Assembly (NCBI RefSeq): GCF_008831285.2
Contig: NC_045147.1
Span: 18,144,854 to 18,208,853, forward strand
Source: Nymphaea colorata
Taxonomy: Eukaryota; Streptophyta; Magnoliopsida; Nymphaeales; Nymphaeaceae
Length of the DNA stretch: 64,000 nt
Reading direction: 5' to 3'
Below are positions 25,901 through 37,586 of the stretch, piece after piece. How positions within the stretch are numbered: the stretch's first letter is position 1; every line of letters starts with the position of its first letter. A program made the translations under genes and the position numbers. The notes under the pieces are model-generated. The model made no database searches. It saw nothing but the letters and a program-made list of their open reading frames with translations, and had not been told where the DNA came from.

Positions 25901-27528
25901 TTGCGCCAAAATGAGATTCTAAAAATCTAGACAAAATTTCTTGCTCGGCCACTTTCAACGACATTTGCAAATCAATCAATCTACCAGCCCGCTGGCGGAA
26001 GAGAAACAGAAGACGAATGCAACCCAGTGCTCTTCGTCTGCCCAACCCCTTTGCCAGCCTAGTGGCGGAAGAGGGGAGGGAAAGAGAAACCTAGTGGCTG
26101 CTTGTGGTGGTTGTAGTGGCTGCTTGTGGTGGTTGTCAAGCTCTCTGGCGGCATGGATGGTTGGTGGTCAGCTACGACAGTCTCGTTTCTGTGATGGTGA
26201 ATTTGCAATGAAAACTTAGGGATGCAATGAGGAGCTGTGGTAGTAATCCAATTTGGGATGCTTGACCAGGTGGAGAAAGTCCAAACACCTCAGGGCCGAT
26301 TATCTTCACCTAATTTCCTGTAGGTAAGGAGAAAGGGTCCTCCTCCAATGTTTGATAGTCTCCCTAACTTCACCCGAATGTTTTTGGTTTATTTATCCTT
26401 GAGAAATTAAAACTTTCCCTAAGGACGAAAACTCCCTCCCTTGAAAAGCTCAGTCTGACCCAGCTTTAGATCCCCGACAGAAAACAACTACTCCTAGTTG
26501 CGGTGAGACTTCGCCTGCAGTAATATCGGCAAAAAGATCTTATTAGTAGTTATTGGTATAGACAAACAACAAGTTTCATGTAGCTTCAGAGAAATGGAAG
26601 GCAAGAACGTCCAACCTAGAGGAGCTTGGTGAAGCTTAACTCTGTACATATAGATAAGACAACCAAATTCACGATATGCTTGGGTATGTTCAGAATTGTT
26701 CTTAACTGCAATTTACAAGTATGAAACTGGTTGATCCTTGTATGAACACCGAAATTGCTACCAAAGTTGCTGAAGTTAGTGTCTGATGTCTTTTCCAATA
26801 CCTTCTGTTGAAGAGGAAGGAGTGCAACTTTGAAGTACCCTTGGTATAATTAAACCGCATGTATTCTTCTTGATCACGTTAATCCTCTGCTACTTGGAGA
26901 TTTTGTGTATGATGTAATAGTCTCACTATATCTAGAAAAGAACATGTTTTAGATGCATCCTTTCTAAAGGAATGGATATTTTCTCTAACATATTGATTGT
27001 GCAATTTCTAGGGTTTGATGAGGGCCTTCAGAGTTGAAGACTTGCCTATTGAATCCAAAATGCTAACAAAGGCATTGGATGAGGCTCAGCGTAAAGTTGA
27101 GAATTACTTCTTTGATATCCGGAAGCAGTTGTTTGAATATGATGAAGTCTTAAATAGTCAAAGGGATCGTGTATACACAGAAAGAAGACGAGCTCTGCAG
27201 TCTGACAACCTGCAATCTCTTCTTATAGAATATGCTGAATTAACTATGGATGATATTTTGGAGGTGATGATAGATTTGTATTTTAAATACTGTTGGTGAA
27301 AGTCGGTTCTGTTGTTAGGTTTCATGTTTCCTTCAAGCATCTCATACTTTGTCAAGTACTCAGTTTTGTTCACGCAAAGATTCGCTGCTTGCTTCCTTCA
27401 AGGTTTTTCCCTCCTTTCTAAAGTGAATCTAATTTTCTAGGCGAACATTGGTATAGATGCCCCAAAGGACAACTGGGACCTCGGCAAGCTGATCGCAAAA
27501 GTTCAACAGTAAGTATTACCTCATCAGC

Positions 27529-27579
<51 letters not shown>

Positions 27580-28922
27580 TTGTTTTGAAGGATATGTTGA
27601 TTATTTGGAATGGAAGAAGATTAAATTGCTTAAAATTGTGTTGATCTTTACAGGTACTGCTATCTCCTCAATGATTTGACACCAGAACTGGTTGACGGCA
27701 AATGTCCAGACTATGCAAGCTTGAGAGAATACCTTCGCCAGCGTGGACGTGAAGCATACATGCAGAAACGAGTAAGTGTAAATTAAAATCACACTCTAGA
27801 GGTCTACTTTGTTTGTTTAGTGAAATTTTTAAATATATATAATTTATTATGGAGGCTTTATGCATGAATTTGAATCTAAAACCCTGGAGATTTTGTGATC
27901 TCTAAACATGAAACTTGTCAAACGCGATCACCACTAAATTTTCAAGTAATTCTTAGTTGACCTTATAACAAGAGTATTCTGTCCCCTTGATGCTTGTCCT
28001 TTATTAGTTTTTTATAGCTAACCAGCCCCTTTACTCTCAAAATCTGTTCTGTAGGAGATCATAGAGAAGCAAGCACCTGGATTGATGACAGAAGCAGAGA
28101 GATTTTTCATTCTAAGCAACATCGATAGACTATGGAAGGAACACTTGCAGGCGTTGAAGTTTGTTCAGCAAGCTGTTGGATTGCGAGGATATGCACAGCG
28201 AGACCCACTTATTGAATACAAGCTAGAAGGATACAATCTGTTCCTGGACATGATGGCGCAGATCCGAAGAAATGTCATCTACTCTGCCTATCAGGTACAT
28301 ATGAAATCTTTTGTCTTTCCGTTCCATGTGTTTTCATGAGAAGACATGCCCTTATATTTTTTATGACGAGGGAGCATTGGTCTTGTGGGCAACTGATACA
28401 AATAGTTTTAAAGTTGAAAAGAAGGGTAGAACCAGAATTGAAGAATGCGCACTCAGTTTAGTACATGTGGTGGTTGTTTCAACTTGCATTGCGTTAGAGG
28501 AATAACACAGCTGATCAACATGGATATTAAATCTGTATGGGGAAAATATTATACTAAATAAGAAGCCTAAGCTAGTCAGGTGGCCGAACTTAAGACCCTC
28601 AAATTGAAGAGTGTAGAGCTCCCCATTCTAGGTGCACCTATGTCGGCATTTCCTGGTAGCTCTTCTGCCTAGCTTTGGCTTACGAAATATTTAAAGGGTA
28701 GAAACCAACGTTCATGGAATTTCAATAAGACACCTTATGCTACATTTGAATTTATTTCATTAGCCTTTTTTTAGTGATTGAATGTTTCAACATTTGCAAC
28801 AGTTCCAACCAGTCATGGCAAAGGATCCAAGAGACGAGAAGAAGAGCGCAAGTGAGGATTCTAATGGAAGTGCCAGTAACAATGATGCCAATCCCGCTAT
28901 CCCAGCTAAGGCTTCTTCATGA
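10952..28922 (+). CDS. SECA1, chloroplast SecA translocase ATPase (20 coding exons, 1010 aa)
   Basis: ATPase driving protein transport into the thylakoid through the cpSecY/E channel. Exons: 10952-11350, 12684-12756, 13518-13724, 15132-15235, 15394-15573, 16152-16370, 19160-19273, 19361-19474, 20902-21069, 21164-21339, 21849-21915, 22008-22154, 22562-22657, 22771-22839, 23410-23511, 27012-27263, 27441-27508, 27654-27771, 28055-28294, 28803-28922. They sum to 3033 nt, all in phase. Residues 1-65 are Ser/Pro/Arg-rich (transit-peptide-like), then [13 protein letters not shown] (66-78). Walker A MRTGEGKT is 170-177, Walker B DEVD 277-280, TNMAGRGTD 555-563, and [11 protein letters not shown] 713-723 holds the second-motor Arg finger region. 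The bacterial C-terminal zinc site is absent, as in plant SECA1. Near-identity with recalled Arabidopsis SECA1 (AGY1) over the motor domain separates it from SECA2. Introns 4 and 7 use GC donors. Confidence 0.97.
11351..12683 (+). other. SECA1 intron 1
   Basis: 1.3-kb GT-AG intron in phase 0 between the transit-peptide exon and the exon beginning [12 protein letters not shown]. The small frames at 11419-11944 are in intron and resemble nothing. No repeat or RNA gene was noticed. Confidence 0.8.
13725..15131 (+). other. SECA1 intron 3
   Basis: 1.4-kb GT-AG intron that splits a Gln codon just after VGLIQ. It is AT-rich. A segment near 14630-14730 contains phrases such as TTGGCCCAA that recur near 15820 in intron 5, which suggests diverged copies of a dispersed repeat. 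No coding content was seen. Confidence 0.7.
15236..15393 (+). other. SECA1 intron 4, GC-AG type
   Basis: The exon ends in ACG and the intron begins GCAAGTTT. Only this junction joins DNLAT to [10 protein letters not shown] in frame, as in other SECA1 proteins. The nearest GT (4 nt downstream, inside GCAAGT) would shift the frame. GCAAGT is the typical donor of the minority GC-AG intron class. Length is 158 bp. Confidence 0.9.
16371..19159 (+). other. SECA1 intron 6
   Basis: 2.8-kb GT-AG intron in phase 0 between the exon ending EFTGRVMQ and the one starting [10 protein letters not shown]. It is AT-rich, with a short (TA)n run near 16530-16549. The 125-codon antisense frame at 18360-18737 shows no recognisable domain, no splice partners and no codon bias that I could argue for. 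Confidence 0.75.
19274..19360 (+). other. SECA1 intron 7, GC-AG type
   Basis: The exon ends CTTCAG and the intron begins GCAAGG, with acceptor AAATCAG before TTCCCCAAACTC. This joins NFFLQ directly to [11 protein letters not shown], which is invariant in the family. The nearest GT would add 8 nt and break the frame. The intron is 87 bp, the shortest in the gene. Confidence 0.9.
19937..20203. repeat. 131-bp tandem duplication in SECA1 intron 8
   Basis: Two adjacent diverged copies (about 19937-20067 and 20068-20203) share GGAATA(A/G)AGCTGA, ATACAGGGATATG, AAGTTTCCTAT(T/C)AAATTTCT and TATGCAGAATGAA. They lie in the intron between exons 8 and 9 (19475-20901). Neither copy is coding. Confidence 0.85.
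22002..22013 (+). promoter_or_regulatory. Abutting acceptor and perfect donor at the start of SECA1 exon 12
   Basis: The acceptor TTTCAG (22002-22007) is directly followed by exon 12, whose first bases GTAAGTGA are real codons (V-S-E, before LFPC) but also form a perfect 5' splice site. The composite CAG|GTAAGT is the form of a recursive splice site. Whether it is used is unknown. Confidence 0.5.
23512..27011 (+). other. SECA1 intron 15, longest intron (3.5 kb)
   Basis: GT-AG intron in phase 0 between the exon ending FGGDRIQ and the one starting [11 protein letters not shown]. It holds a diverged 60-bp tandem duplication sharing GGTCAAATTGC and TATCAGGTTTC (23743-23862), a CT microsatellite (about 25088-25111) and a 22-bp tandem duplication (26093-26136). 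The segment from about 24950 starts with AGTGGCGGAGCCATG, a phrase frequent in dispersed plant repeats, and is followed by AT-rich sequence to about 25760. It is likely repeat-derived, but no termini or coding domain could be defined. Confidence 0.55.
27532..27577. repeat. (TA)23 microsatellite in SECA1 intron 17
   Basis: About 23 TA units start 23 bp after the donor of a 145-bp intron (27509-27653), making up roughly a third of it. Plant introns rely on UA-richness for recognition, so length changes here could affect splicing. Confidence 0.95.
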
Positions 28923-30392
28923 CCACATTGGCGGTTCCTACTCCAAAATTATCATAGCGCCGGAGTTTTTGGTCTCTCTGTTCGCCATGGTATTCATAAG
29001 GAAAGGGAAAAGAAAGCGTGAAAAATGTAACATATGCAGACCTAAAGGAGCAAAATGTAGAAACTCATCTTCTTGGTGCGCTTGTTCCATAGTTGTTCTT
29101 ACGACAAGAAATTATTCCACTAGATCTCATGCGTCTGGTACTTGAAAAAAAAAAGGTGCCGCCAGCTGCTTTTGGCCAAGAATATGAAGAAATCGGTGGA
29201 CTCAAAACTGCTGACATGTTCCACAGGGCTGATAGATGTCACTGGCTTTTCGTCAGCGGCCAACAATGGCTTGATCCTCAAACAGGCCCGGTTCATCCTT
29301 TGTTTTACCGACTGTGCAAAAATGACACGGTTCCATCTCTTCCCACTATGTTTTGCACATCTGAATTTTTACAAATGATTCTTCTGAGTTTGCGAACAAG
29401 TGTAACAAGCCTTCTTCTATTATGCCAACAAGATCTTTGGCGATAATCTCCATAATGTAATGCAGACACAATTTCTGTTAATGAAAAGGTGAATCCTCAT
29501 CAGTTTTTCGGTTATTAGGAGGTCAATATATCAAGACAAGCAACCTTATGAAAAAGGTACACCAATTGGAAAAATTGTTCACCCTTTTACAGAAACATCA
29601 GCGTCATGGAGAATAGCTCCGTCCACCTGCTTATGTGTTTGAACGTAAGGCCTTCAAGTTGAAGAAGGTCAAGGGCTCATGCATGGAGTTAGTCGCTACT
29701 CGCTAGGTAAAGGCCCGCACTTCTCCAACTTGCCCTTCCAAAAGGGAAAGATAATCATACCGAGTCTTTACTGTATACCCTATTCTCAATCTCCCACTGG
29801 TCGCCGTAAAGCTCTTCACATCAAGGGCATGATTTGAATTTTTTATGGATTTAAAAGTTATCAAATCAGACCATACGTTTTTGAGATAACCGTGTACAAC
29901 ATTTGAATTTTTCTGAACGAAGATGATCCGACGGTTAAAATTTTTCCCCGTGAATTCTGCTAGCACGAACCGCGTTCCTAAATTTGCAATTTTGCACTCT
30001 TTCCCTCCTGGGAATATTCCGTGCACCAAGAGTCAGGATCTCCTGGACCCCTGGTGGAGGCAGTAGAAACCTATGATCCTCTGAGATTTTCCCCAAAGTA
30101 CACGAAAAGATCCGAATCAGTTTACTCTTTCAACACACGTAAAATTCACTTCCTCTAAAAAAATGTGTAGGTTAATTAACAATAAGAATACATATCTTTT
30201 GTTTTTTCAAAAAGCGGAAGGACAAAACCCAGTCCTGAATCATCACAGGAGCAGATTAATCTCTACAGAGTAGATTTTCTATTTGAACAATTAATTACTG
30301 CAGTTGACAAATGAACAAAAAGCTGCTAAAATTAACTGATCCTTGACCGACCTCCATTTTTGCCATATGGCTCCCAGGCATGCAAATGTATT
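28923..30392. other. SECA1 3' UTR and convergent intergenic DNA
   Basis: The first several hundred bases after the SECA1 stop (28920-28922) are probably 3' UTR. The minus-strand frame at 29703-30029 (108 codons) has no recognisable domain and lies beyond the stop of the L7Ae-like gene. I see no RNA gene here. Confidence 0.5.
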
Positions 30393-33300
30393 TCACTCAC
30401 CACCTTGTCCAGTCAAGCACCTCCTTTCAAGAAAATTTGTGACAAACTTGTTGATACCGCTCCCATTAGCCTGTGGACAAGCACAATGTTCACATGTGAG
30501 ACACTCAACTACGAATTCAGAAACGAAAACCAGTATTACTAAAATCAGCCTGAATTTTGTGGATTCAATTGTGTGGCCGATTAAAGAGTGTCATTTGTCA
30601 GTTTTCAAATGTCGTTTAAATATTTTAAGAATTTTTATTTTTTAATTTAATTTTCATGTTTTTTTTTTAAATGAGTTTCTAGTAATTTTTTCACCGATTC
30701 ATCTAAACCAGTGAACCGGCTGGCTCACCAATTCAGCTCCTGAATTGATTCTGACAACACTAAAAAAACACTGTAAGGGGAGTTCTCGTATGATCCAGAC
30801 CTTTACCCCTATAGCGATGGCGGTCTTTAGTTTCACAACTTCACCTAGTCGCAGAGAGCCTGCCTTATTATCTGCGATGGAGATTAAGGGAACTCCTCTG
30901 CTGTATGCTAAACTTGGGAAATGCTTTATCAACCACTTTGAACCACAATCTGATGCTACTAATAAAGCCTGCATATAAAACACAATATTGATGAGATGCA
31001 CTTCACCCATGCAACTCTCCCATAAGTTCCTTTATAAATCAATTTAAGCAGTAAAAGATGTCGACAGAATTTAACAGAATAAAAATGAACAAGAGTAAGG
31101 AAGATGAAATTACTAAACAGAATTTAACAGAATAAAAATGAACAAGAGAGTAAGGAAGATGAAATTACTAATGCGAAAGAGAAAGAGAGTACACCAAGAT
31201 AAAATGCTGTGCATCTACTATTATAAAGAAGCTAATGCAGGTAAATAATGACTACTGTAAAAAGGGTAAACCTCAACTAGCTCACGTATGCAACATAAAG
31301 AACTATGTCATGGTGCCTAAGTACATTAGGTCATATGCCTGATTAAGTTCACAAAATTGGCCTGAACAATAATGGAGAGAGCCATTACTTTCACTCAACA
31401 TATACAAAGAGACATCATTGAACATGTGTACCAAAGCTGAGACAGAGAGAACAACAGAGACATGCATATTTTCGATAAGTTCACCATATCAGCAAACATT
31501 CTTTGATTTAATCTCAGTTCAAGCCATTAAAGTACACTGTGAAGGTTTCTAGTTTCTACAGCCCTACTACAGAAGCGCAGGTCACTTTCCTGTTTTTTTG
31601 AGTGACGTTTCCAAACTTTTAGAAACTCCAGCAAAATTGGAGAACACAGCCAGACACATGAGCACAGAGCAGAATGCATGAAAATGAATTCTAAACCAAA
31701 ATATGTAAAACTGGTTTATGAAACAATAGTGAAGCTAATGCATTCTCATCAGGTTAGTGTCTTAAATAACAAAAAAAAAAAGCTTGCAAGAAAGCAGAGC
31801 ATCCTATGTTAGATGGCTGCGATGAAAGATAAAAGAACCAATATGATTAATCTATAAGATGAAAAGGAAGTGGAGTCGGATGGAGGATCCTCAAAGACAT
31901 GCCATAGACCTATGGCCTCTTGGATCAGAAAGCAAACAAGAGAAATGAATTCCTATTTCTAACATAATGGAAGTGTTAGGAGTTTTGCCTTTTGAGTTAA
32001 TCAAGAGAACAACGAAATTGATCAACTGTAGGAACTTACTTGAAGTTGAACTGACGACTCATTCTTACTTTCAGAGGGCATTGAACACTCTGGAATATCT
32101 TTAGCTCTAGGCATCCTCTCCAATACACGTGTGGTATCATTGACACCTATAGAAAATTGTTGCTGCACAATTTCAGACAACTGGCTTTAGCTTTTGTCCA
32201 TCTCAAAGTAAACAAAATCTTGCTAGTTACTAACGTTCTCCACATATGCCCCATATTCCACAAGACAAAAGCCTCCAAAGTCCAATGCATTCAAAGCACT
32301 TTGACAAGCCAAAAATTACGCAGAAAAAAGCACTTATTAGAAGAATTGTTGATGCAACTGTGATCCATTTGCTACACAAAAATGCTACAATACAAACCAC
32401 ATGTTAAAATTATCATTTTAGAATAGCTAAGTCGGCCATTTTGAGTAGGTGCAAGGGTTGATTTGGGACTGTGACAAGATCTCAACCTACATCCATAGCC
32501 ACAACTACCATTTTCCAAATACATCTTCCTCATGAAGATAATAAAAGAAAAAAGTGACCAAATTTGAAAGGAAAAGCAAGAAACTGCAAGAGTTTGTACT
32601 TCTTAAGAGCACTCAAAACGTTTTGTCCTAAAAGTTGCAACCTGAATGTAATTAGTGAATGCTTCCTTTTTGTAATTTGATGGAAGAAGTTTGACATCCA
32701 GCCGAGGAAATAAATTGTTGCTGGAGCTAAAGATGAACGCCCTTATATTTGTGTACAATAATGTGCTTGTGGTTGACTGCTTCCTTCAAATACTCTTGCT
32801 TCACACGGCATCAGCTGGCTTGTTCTCCAAAAGTCTCTTTCCATCATAACGGAAATGACAAAACTACCACCATAACATCATAACAACAATGACAAACTGC
32901 AACGTTCATTTTCATGCCCTCACAATTAATATGCATTCCTGAGTTTAATTATGTTTTCTAACCCATGATTAACCTATGAATTAACCAGTAATTCATCCAA
33001 GGTTCATGAAGTGTTTTCCAAGCTTTGGTTTATGAATCAGGACAATTATCAATGGGTGAAAATGAGCTGGAAAAAAGGGAGAACCTTTCTTTTCAGGAAG
33101 ATCATTGGAAGAAGCATATGATTAAGAGAGAAATAATGAGTTTTAAATTCCCTCGCTTACCTTCATCCAGATCTTTTCGGGAGCTGCTCCCCTTGAAAGC
33201 TTTCCCAATTCTATTTCCCTGACAAAAACTAAAATAAGAAATTATCATACGTTCCAAAGAGCTTATATTAAGAAGCATTCAGGTTATGATAAATGGCGTG

Positions 33301-34763
33301 GCGTGTTGGTTTTTAAAACTCTTGAAAACCTTGTATATATGTCACAGGGCCTTGGGATAAAACAGTTTTTCCACTTCTCACGGTAGAAATTAGAATATAA
33401 GCCAGGTCTCATGCTTTCAACCAACTTTGAGCTAGTAAGTTAGAATATCACCAACTGTAAAGTAATTACCTTCCCAATAGTTCCAGGAAGCTGCTAAGAT
33501 TTTCCCCATCAATGATGCATGTGCCCATCTCACTGCCAGTGACACCTCTGAACAGAAACAAAGAACCAAATGCCTCAAAACAGTAACAGGAACTCATGAA
33601 TATTAAAATCTAACCACGCTAACGGAAGCTCATGATTGTTGAAAATCTGATCACATTCAATGGCCTAGAACGACAGTCTAACGGCCTCATGAAGACAGTT
33701 ACACATGATACACGGCATGCTCTGCCAAAGCCAGATTCAATAAGTGAGAAAAATTGAATCCTTTTTCCTACTCGAACCTGTTTCATTCTTCAGGCGGGTG
33801 GAACCTGGGAAGTGGGCTAGTGCCTAGAATTTAGACGCATATATCCAACTACTAATTGGAAACAGAGGTTGGGAAGACCAAAACAGACTTATCATAATGT
33901 AAACGCCTTTTAGAGCTCAACCATAGCATGCCCGTCAAGTGGCATTTCTTTGTTCCATTTTACACTGAGGCATGATCAAGATTGATAACAAGGATGACAT
34001 GATCGGCATTGTAAAAACGTGGAGCTGATAAATCTTGCACGGGCACAGTTCTTACAAGGGGAAACACCCAAAGGGTACTAATAGAGTCGGGATCCACTCA
34101 ATTTTCATTAAGGAACTCAACAGCTAACCAATGGATCAAAATAGTTAGTCGAGTGATAAAGACAGACAAACAACTGACAGAATGCGACAAAAACGAACAC
34201 AAATCTCCGTCGCTTTATGTTCTTTTTGCTGCAGCACTCATCCTTCCAAACAGGAAATCAGGACCTCTGAGTAAGAGCATTACACTTTAGCTTTCATATC
34301 ACCCTACTTACACTAGCAATATTCGGACTACCAGACAGGGTGGCAAACTATTAGATGCACAAGACCGTTAGGTTTAACTCGGGCTAATCAATAACCAATC
34401 CAATAAACCAAATTAGAAACCACGCCACTAAAAAATAATTAGATTTTGGGCCTTAAAATCACCGGTTGGAGGTAAACTAGAGAATGTACAGAAGAGATTA
34501 TGCCCGTCAGCTTTTCTCGGTACAAAGATCAATCCCCCAAAAAGGGAGCAACTGAGTGTCTCCTAAAATACTACTATGAACCCTCACAAGACTGCGGCGA
34601 ACAAAATACGAATTCAAAACAGGCGAATGCCTCCGGTTTGCCAATTGAACGGATGAAAAGACAGGAATTATAACAAAGTCAAAACACACTATGTCTATGA
34701 AAAACTGCCCCACCTAACATTTGAAACTGAAGGGCTCGACTGACGCTTCCTCTTCTCCCCCAT
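30393..34763 (-). CDS. L7Ae/L30e/Gadd45-fold RNA-binding protein, RNase P/MRP Rpp38/Pop3-like (6 exons, 184 aa)
   Basis: Minus-strand exons in transcript order: 34763-34714, 33547-33470, 33218-33161, 32162-32040, 30968-30801, 30470-30393. They sum to 555 nt with consistent phases. The start is MGEKRKRQSS, and the protein continues through PEKIWMK, QQFSIGVNDTTRVLERMP, ALLVASDCGSKWL, RGVPLISIADNKAGSLRLGE and KLKTAIAIGVK to ANGSGINKF and the stop. GVN-TTRVLE and the ASD/LGE-type blocks are the L7Ae RNA-binding fold as found in human Rpp38 and plant homologues. The family binds kink-turns in RNase P/MRP and related RNPs, with roles in tRNA and rRNA processing. The assignment to Rpp38/Pop3 rather than another L7Ae paralogue is inference. 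The first exon rests only on phase, splice site and a basic N-terminus. Confidence 0.8.
31064..31171. repeat. 53/55-bp tandem duplication in the L7Ae-like gene intron
   Basis: Two nearly identical adjacent copies (31064-31116 and 31117-31171) read ACAGAATTTAACAGAATAAA, ATGAACAAGAG and GTAAGGAAGATGAAATTACT. The second copy differs by an extra AG. They lie in the intron between exons 4 and 5. Confidence 0.95.
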
Positions 34764-35233
34764 CCCTATGTTCGACGCTTCGGCTTGTCTCTGCAACGCT
34801 GTTTGCTGATTAAGTCGAAGGGCTGCTACTGCGGTAGAAGAGAAGGCGAGCTGAGCGTGAGAGGAGGTAATGAAAAACACAAACAAAGAGAGAGACGTGC
34901 AGTACCTGAATGGGGCGGTGGCGGTGGTCGCTGGTGAAGCTGGGCGAGGCGGTGGTCGGAGGTCGCTGCCGGAGAAGAAACGACGGCCTGAGAGAGAGCG
35001 CGCGAAGGAGGACTGGGGAAACGGCTAAACTTTGTATCCGCCGATGTGGAGACGGGTTGAGAGATCGAACCATACAAAGAACGAGGAAGGCGCACACGAG
35101 AAACGGCTATACTTTTTAACGGCGGCCAAATGTTCGACCTGTTTAGGTCCGACGTTTATACCCGGGAGAGCACTGTGGAGTGTGGGCGTATGTATTTTCT
35201 CAGGTTTGTGATGGAGTGGGGATGAAAGGTAAG

Positions 35234-35317
35234 GTGAGTACTAATGGTCATGTCCTTTCATCGTGAGTACTAATGGTCATGTCCTTTCATCGTGAGTACT
35301 AATGGTCATGTCCTTTG
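35234..35317. repeat. Three tandem copies of a 29-bp unit
   Basis: GTGAGTACTAATGGTCATGT plus CCTTTCATC is repeated at 35234, 35263 and 35292. The third copy departs after CCTTT. The copies are otherwise identical, so the array is young. It sits about 470 bp upstream of the L7Ae-like start codon. Confidence 0.95.
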
Positions 35318-37205
35318 ACCTTTCAAAAAAGGTCGGTCCTGACTTTGAAATACAGTATTGACCTTTCAAGAACTGTCGATTGATAATGTTGATCCGCGGT
35401 CTATAATAACATTTAGCGCTTGTCAAAAGTTAGGGGTTTATGAAAAAAAAAAAAAAATCAAGTGAGGAATATCTCCATCTATAGTGCCCCTTAACAGTCT
35501 ACTCCATAATATTGAAGGTTGGTTATATGATCCGCTGGCAATTGATCTTAAGTTAAGTTGGTATTATCCTAAAATGTGAGAATAATGTTATAAGATATTA
35601 GGTATATGAATTATACTGGATAATTTATTATCCTAAAATGTGAGAATCAAATCCGAATATTCTCATTGGCAAGGAGAAATCTTAACTATATCCGCATTTT
35701 ATTCGTTTTTTCATGTGTCAACATGCACTCGTAGGTTCCATATGTATGTATGTATTTATGTATACTGTGTTCTTACACACCCTTATACTACTTTTCAGGA
35801 ATTTCAAATTACCGATCAATTAATTCAAAAAGTTACTTTTGAACTCGATGTTAAAATTAGTAGTTAACTGGATACAAATTAGTAGCCAGTGTTTTATTAT
35901 TACAATAGTTATATTAATATTTCTTTCGTTGATGTTAAATAAATTATATACGGGAAAGCGAATGTACTGACAAAGGAAGTACTTTCTTCATGCTGATTTT
36001 TAAAGATCTTAACGCATTTTGATCGATTTAACATAAGGTATAATCTTAGAGGTTTTATGTTGAAGGCGGTTTGTCTTAAGCAAACATTCAAAAGAATATA
36101 TGAAATTTTGCATGTTGATTTATGATTTCCGAAACAAACCAACTTAATTAATAGTGTGCAGTGTGTTGCATGGAAGTTGCATTTTCAAAGTAATGTAAAA
36201 GTTGTCAATTTACTTGTTTTTAAAAATGATATACAAATGGCACGTTATGAACTGCCAATTAAATCGGTAACATGGCTAATTGATGATTCGCATAACTCAC
36301 ATTCTTGTTTCAAGGCATCCTTTGTTTCATTTCACTTGTGCAATAAAATATCCTCTTTCCTAAAAGAAAAAAGGTTATTTCTATTGGTCTATTGAAACGA
36401 ACATTAGGAACCCACTGTTTTATGGGAGTCGTTGTAAACACTTTCGTTTGAGGGCAACCCAACTTTCTTATAAAAAACAACATCACTTTGCTTTGTTCTT
36501 ACATTTAAACTTTAATATGGCAAAACATTATATATTTTCATGCGAGTAATCTCCATCATCCGAACAAAAGAACTCCAAAATTGCAAGGAAAAGGATGAAT
36601 GAGTTTAACTAACCCATTGAAGTGAAACGAAATAAACTATAAGAATCAAAAAAGTCTCCAATCATCTTTACGAAAATAACATGAATCTTTTAAAAACTCT
36701 TTTTGCATTGTGGATGACTCTCTTAAAAACTCTTGATACATTGTAAATAATTTGTATGAATTATTAAAAAATTAATCATTAAGGTTCAAATAAGGTGCCG
36801 GGGTACGAAGTTGACAATCAAACCCATCTTCATAACTGAGTGGGCCGAGGTTGGGCTGCCAACAAAAGCTTTGAGCTCGTTCGAACCTGAATTTGTTGAG
36901 CCGTAGGCCGGCGTGGTTCGGCCGATTATCCGAAAACGGTTTTACCGATAGATACGGATACCCATCGCCCGGAAAAGTGAAACGTCAACCAGTGGCCGCA
37001 TTCGATCTCCTATGGCTGCGCTATCTTGGACTTCTTGGACCTCGGTTAGCCGTCAAACTCTTGTCCGGCTCAACGGTTGATCGGCCTAACGCAGTTTCTT
37101 GTGGAACTATACATGTTTAAAAACGATAAAAAGGAAGGAAGGGGAAGCGCGTACCGGCTCTCCCACCGTGTCACCCGCCCCCCTTTCACACTCGTCTCAC
37201 CGCCC

Positions 37206-37285
37206 CGCCAATCTCTTCCCCCCCTCATTCATTGTGGTCTCCCGCCAATCTCTTCCCCCTTTCTTTGTCCTTCATATTTCCCGCC
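37206..37285 (+). promoter_or_regulatory. IPI1-like leader or promoter: duplicated CGCCAATCTCTTCC and E2F-like site
   Basis: CGCCAATCTCTTCCCCC occurs twice, 37 bp apart (37206 and 37243). TTTCCCGCC at 37277-37285 is a perfect match to the E2F consensus and lies about 300 bp before the start codon. Downstream, GGCAGGG|GTAAGCC (about 37360) could be a donor for a 5' UTR intron. Function is inferred from motifs only. Confidence 0.35.
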
Positions 37286-37586
37286 GATCCCTCCTAGGGT
37301 CTATCCCTCTCGGCCCTCTCTCACACAGTCTTCGGTGCACGGCAGGCGGTGGCAGGGGTAAGCCAGTCTGTTCCTCCTCGCGTTCCTTCACATTCTCTTG
37401 TCGTTTAGATTATTTTCTCCCTTGTTCTGTTTTCTTCCTTGTGGACTTATCAAGCATGCCTATTTGGGATGATTGCGATTATTGTATTTCCGTGAGCATC
37501 GATTTTTTATGGTTAAGTAATATTGTCCATGGTGCTCATCTAGTGTAGGATAAGCACAGTTGGGCACTGTAGAGGCGATCACAAGA

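Larger units (their letters stand above)
34764..37586. other. Divergent intergenic region between L7Ae-like and IPI1-like genes
   Basis: The left end should hold the L7Ae-like promoter and leader, and the right end (about 37130-37586) a pyrimidine-rich IPI1-like leader. The middle is AT-rich and non-coding, with a triple 29-bp repeat at 35234-35317. The minus frames at 34810-35097 are Ser/Pro-rich and lie in the leader region without a domain. A GC-rich patch at about 36835-37080 shows no recognisable coding content. Confidence 0.55.

Noticed and set aside
10952-28922. SECA2 rather than SECA1
   Set aside because: The N-terminal VASLGGLLG, the GDSLDSILP segment and near-identity over the motor domain fit recalled SECA1. 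SECA2 differs in these parts.
29703-30029. 108-codon minus frame downstream of the L7Ae-like gene
   Set aside because: It lies past that gene's stop, has no domain I recognise and no matching exon neighbours. It may be a repeat fragment but I cannot support that.
32040-32147. Alternative acceptor CTATAG|GTGTCAATG for L7Ae-like exon 4, with the upstream exon read in another frame
   Set aside because: It forces a different, non-conserved reading of the preceding exon. The acceptor GTGCAG at 32163 restores QQFSIGVND and PEKIWMK, both family-like.
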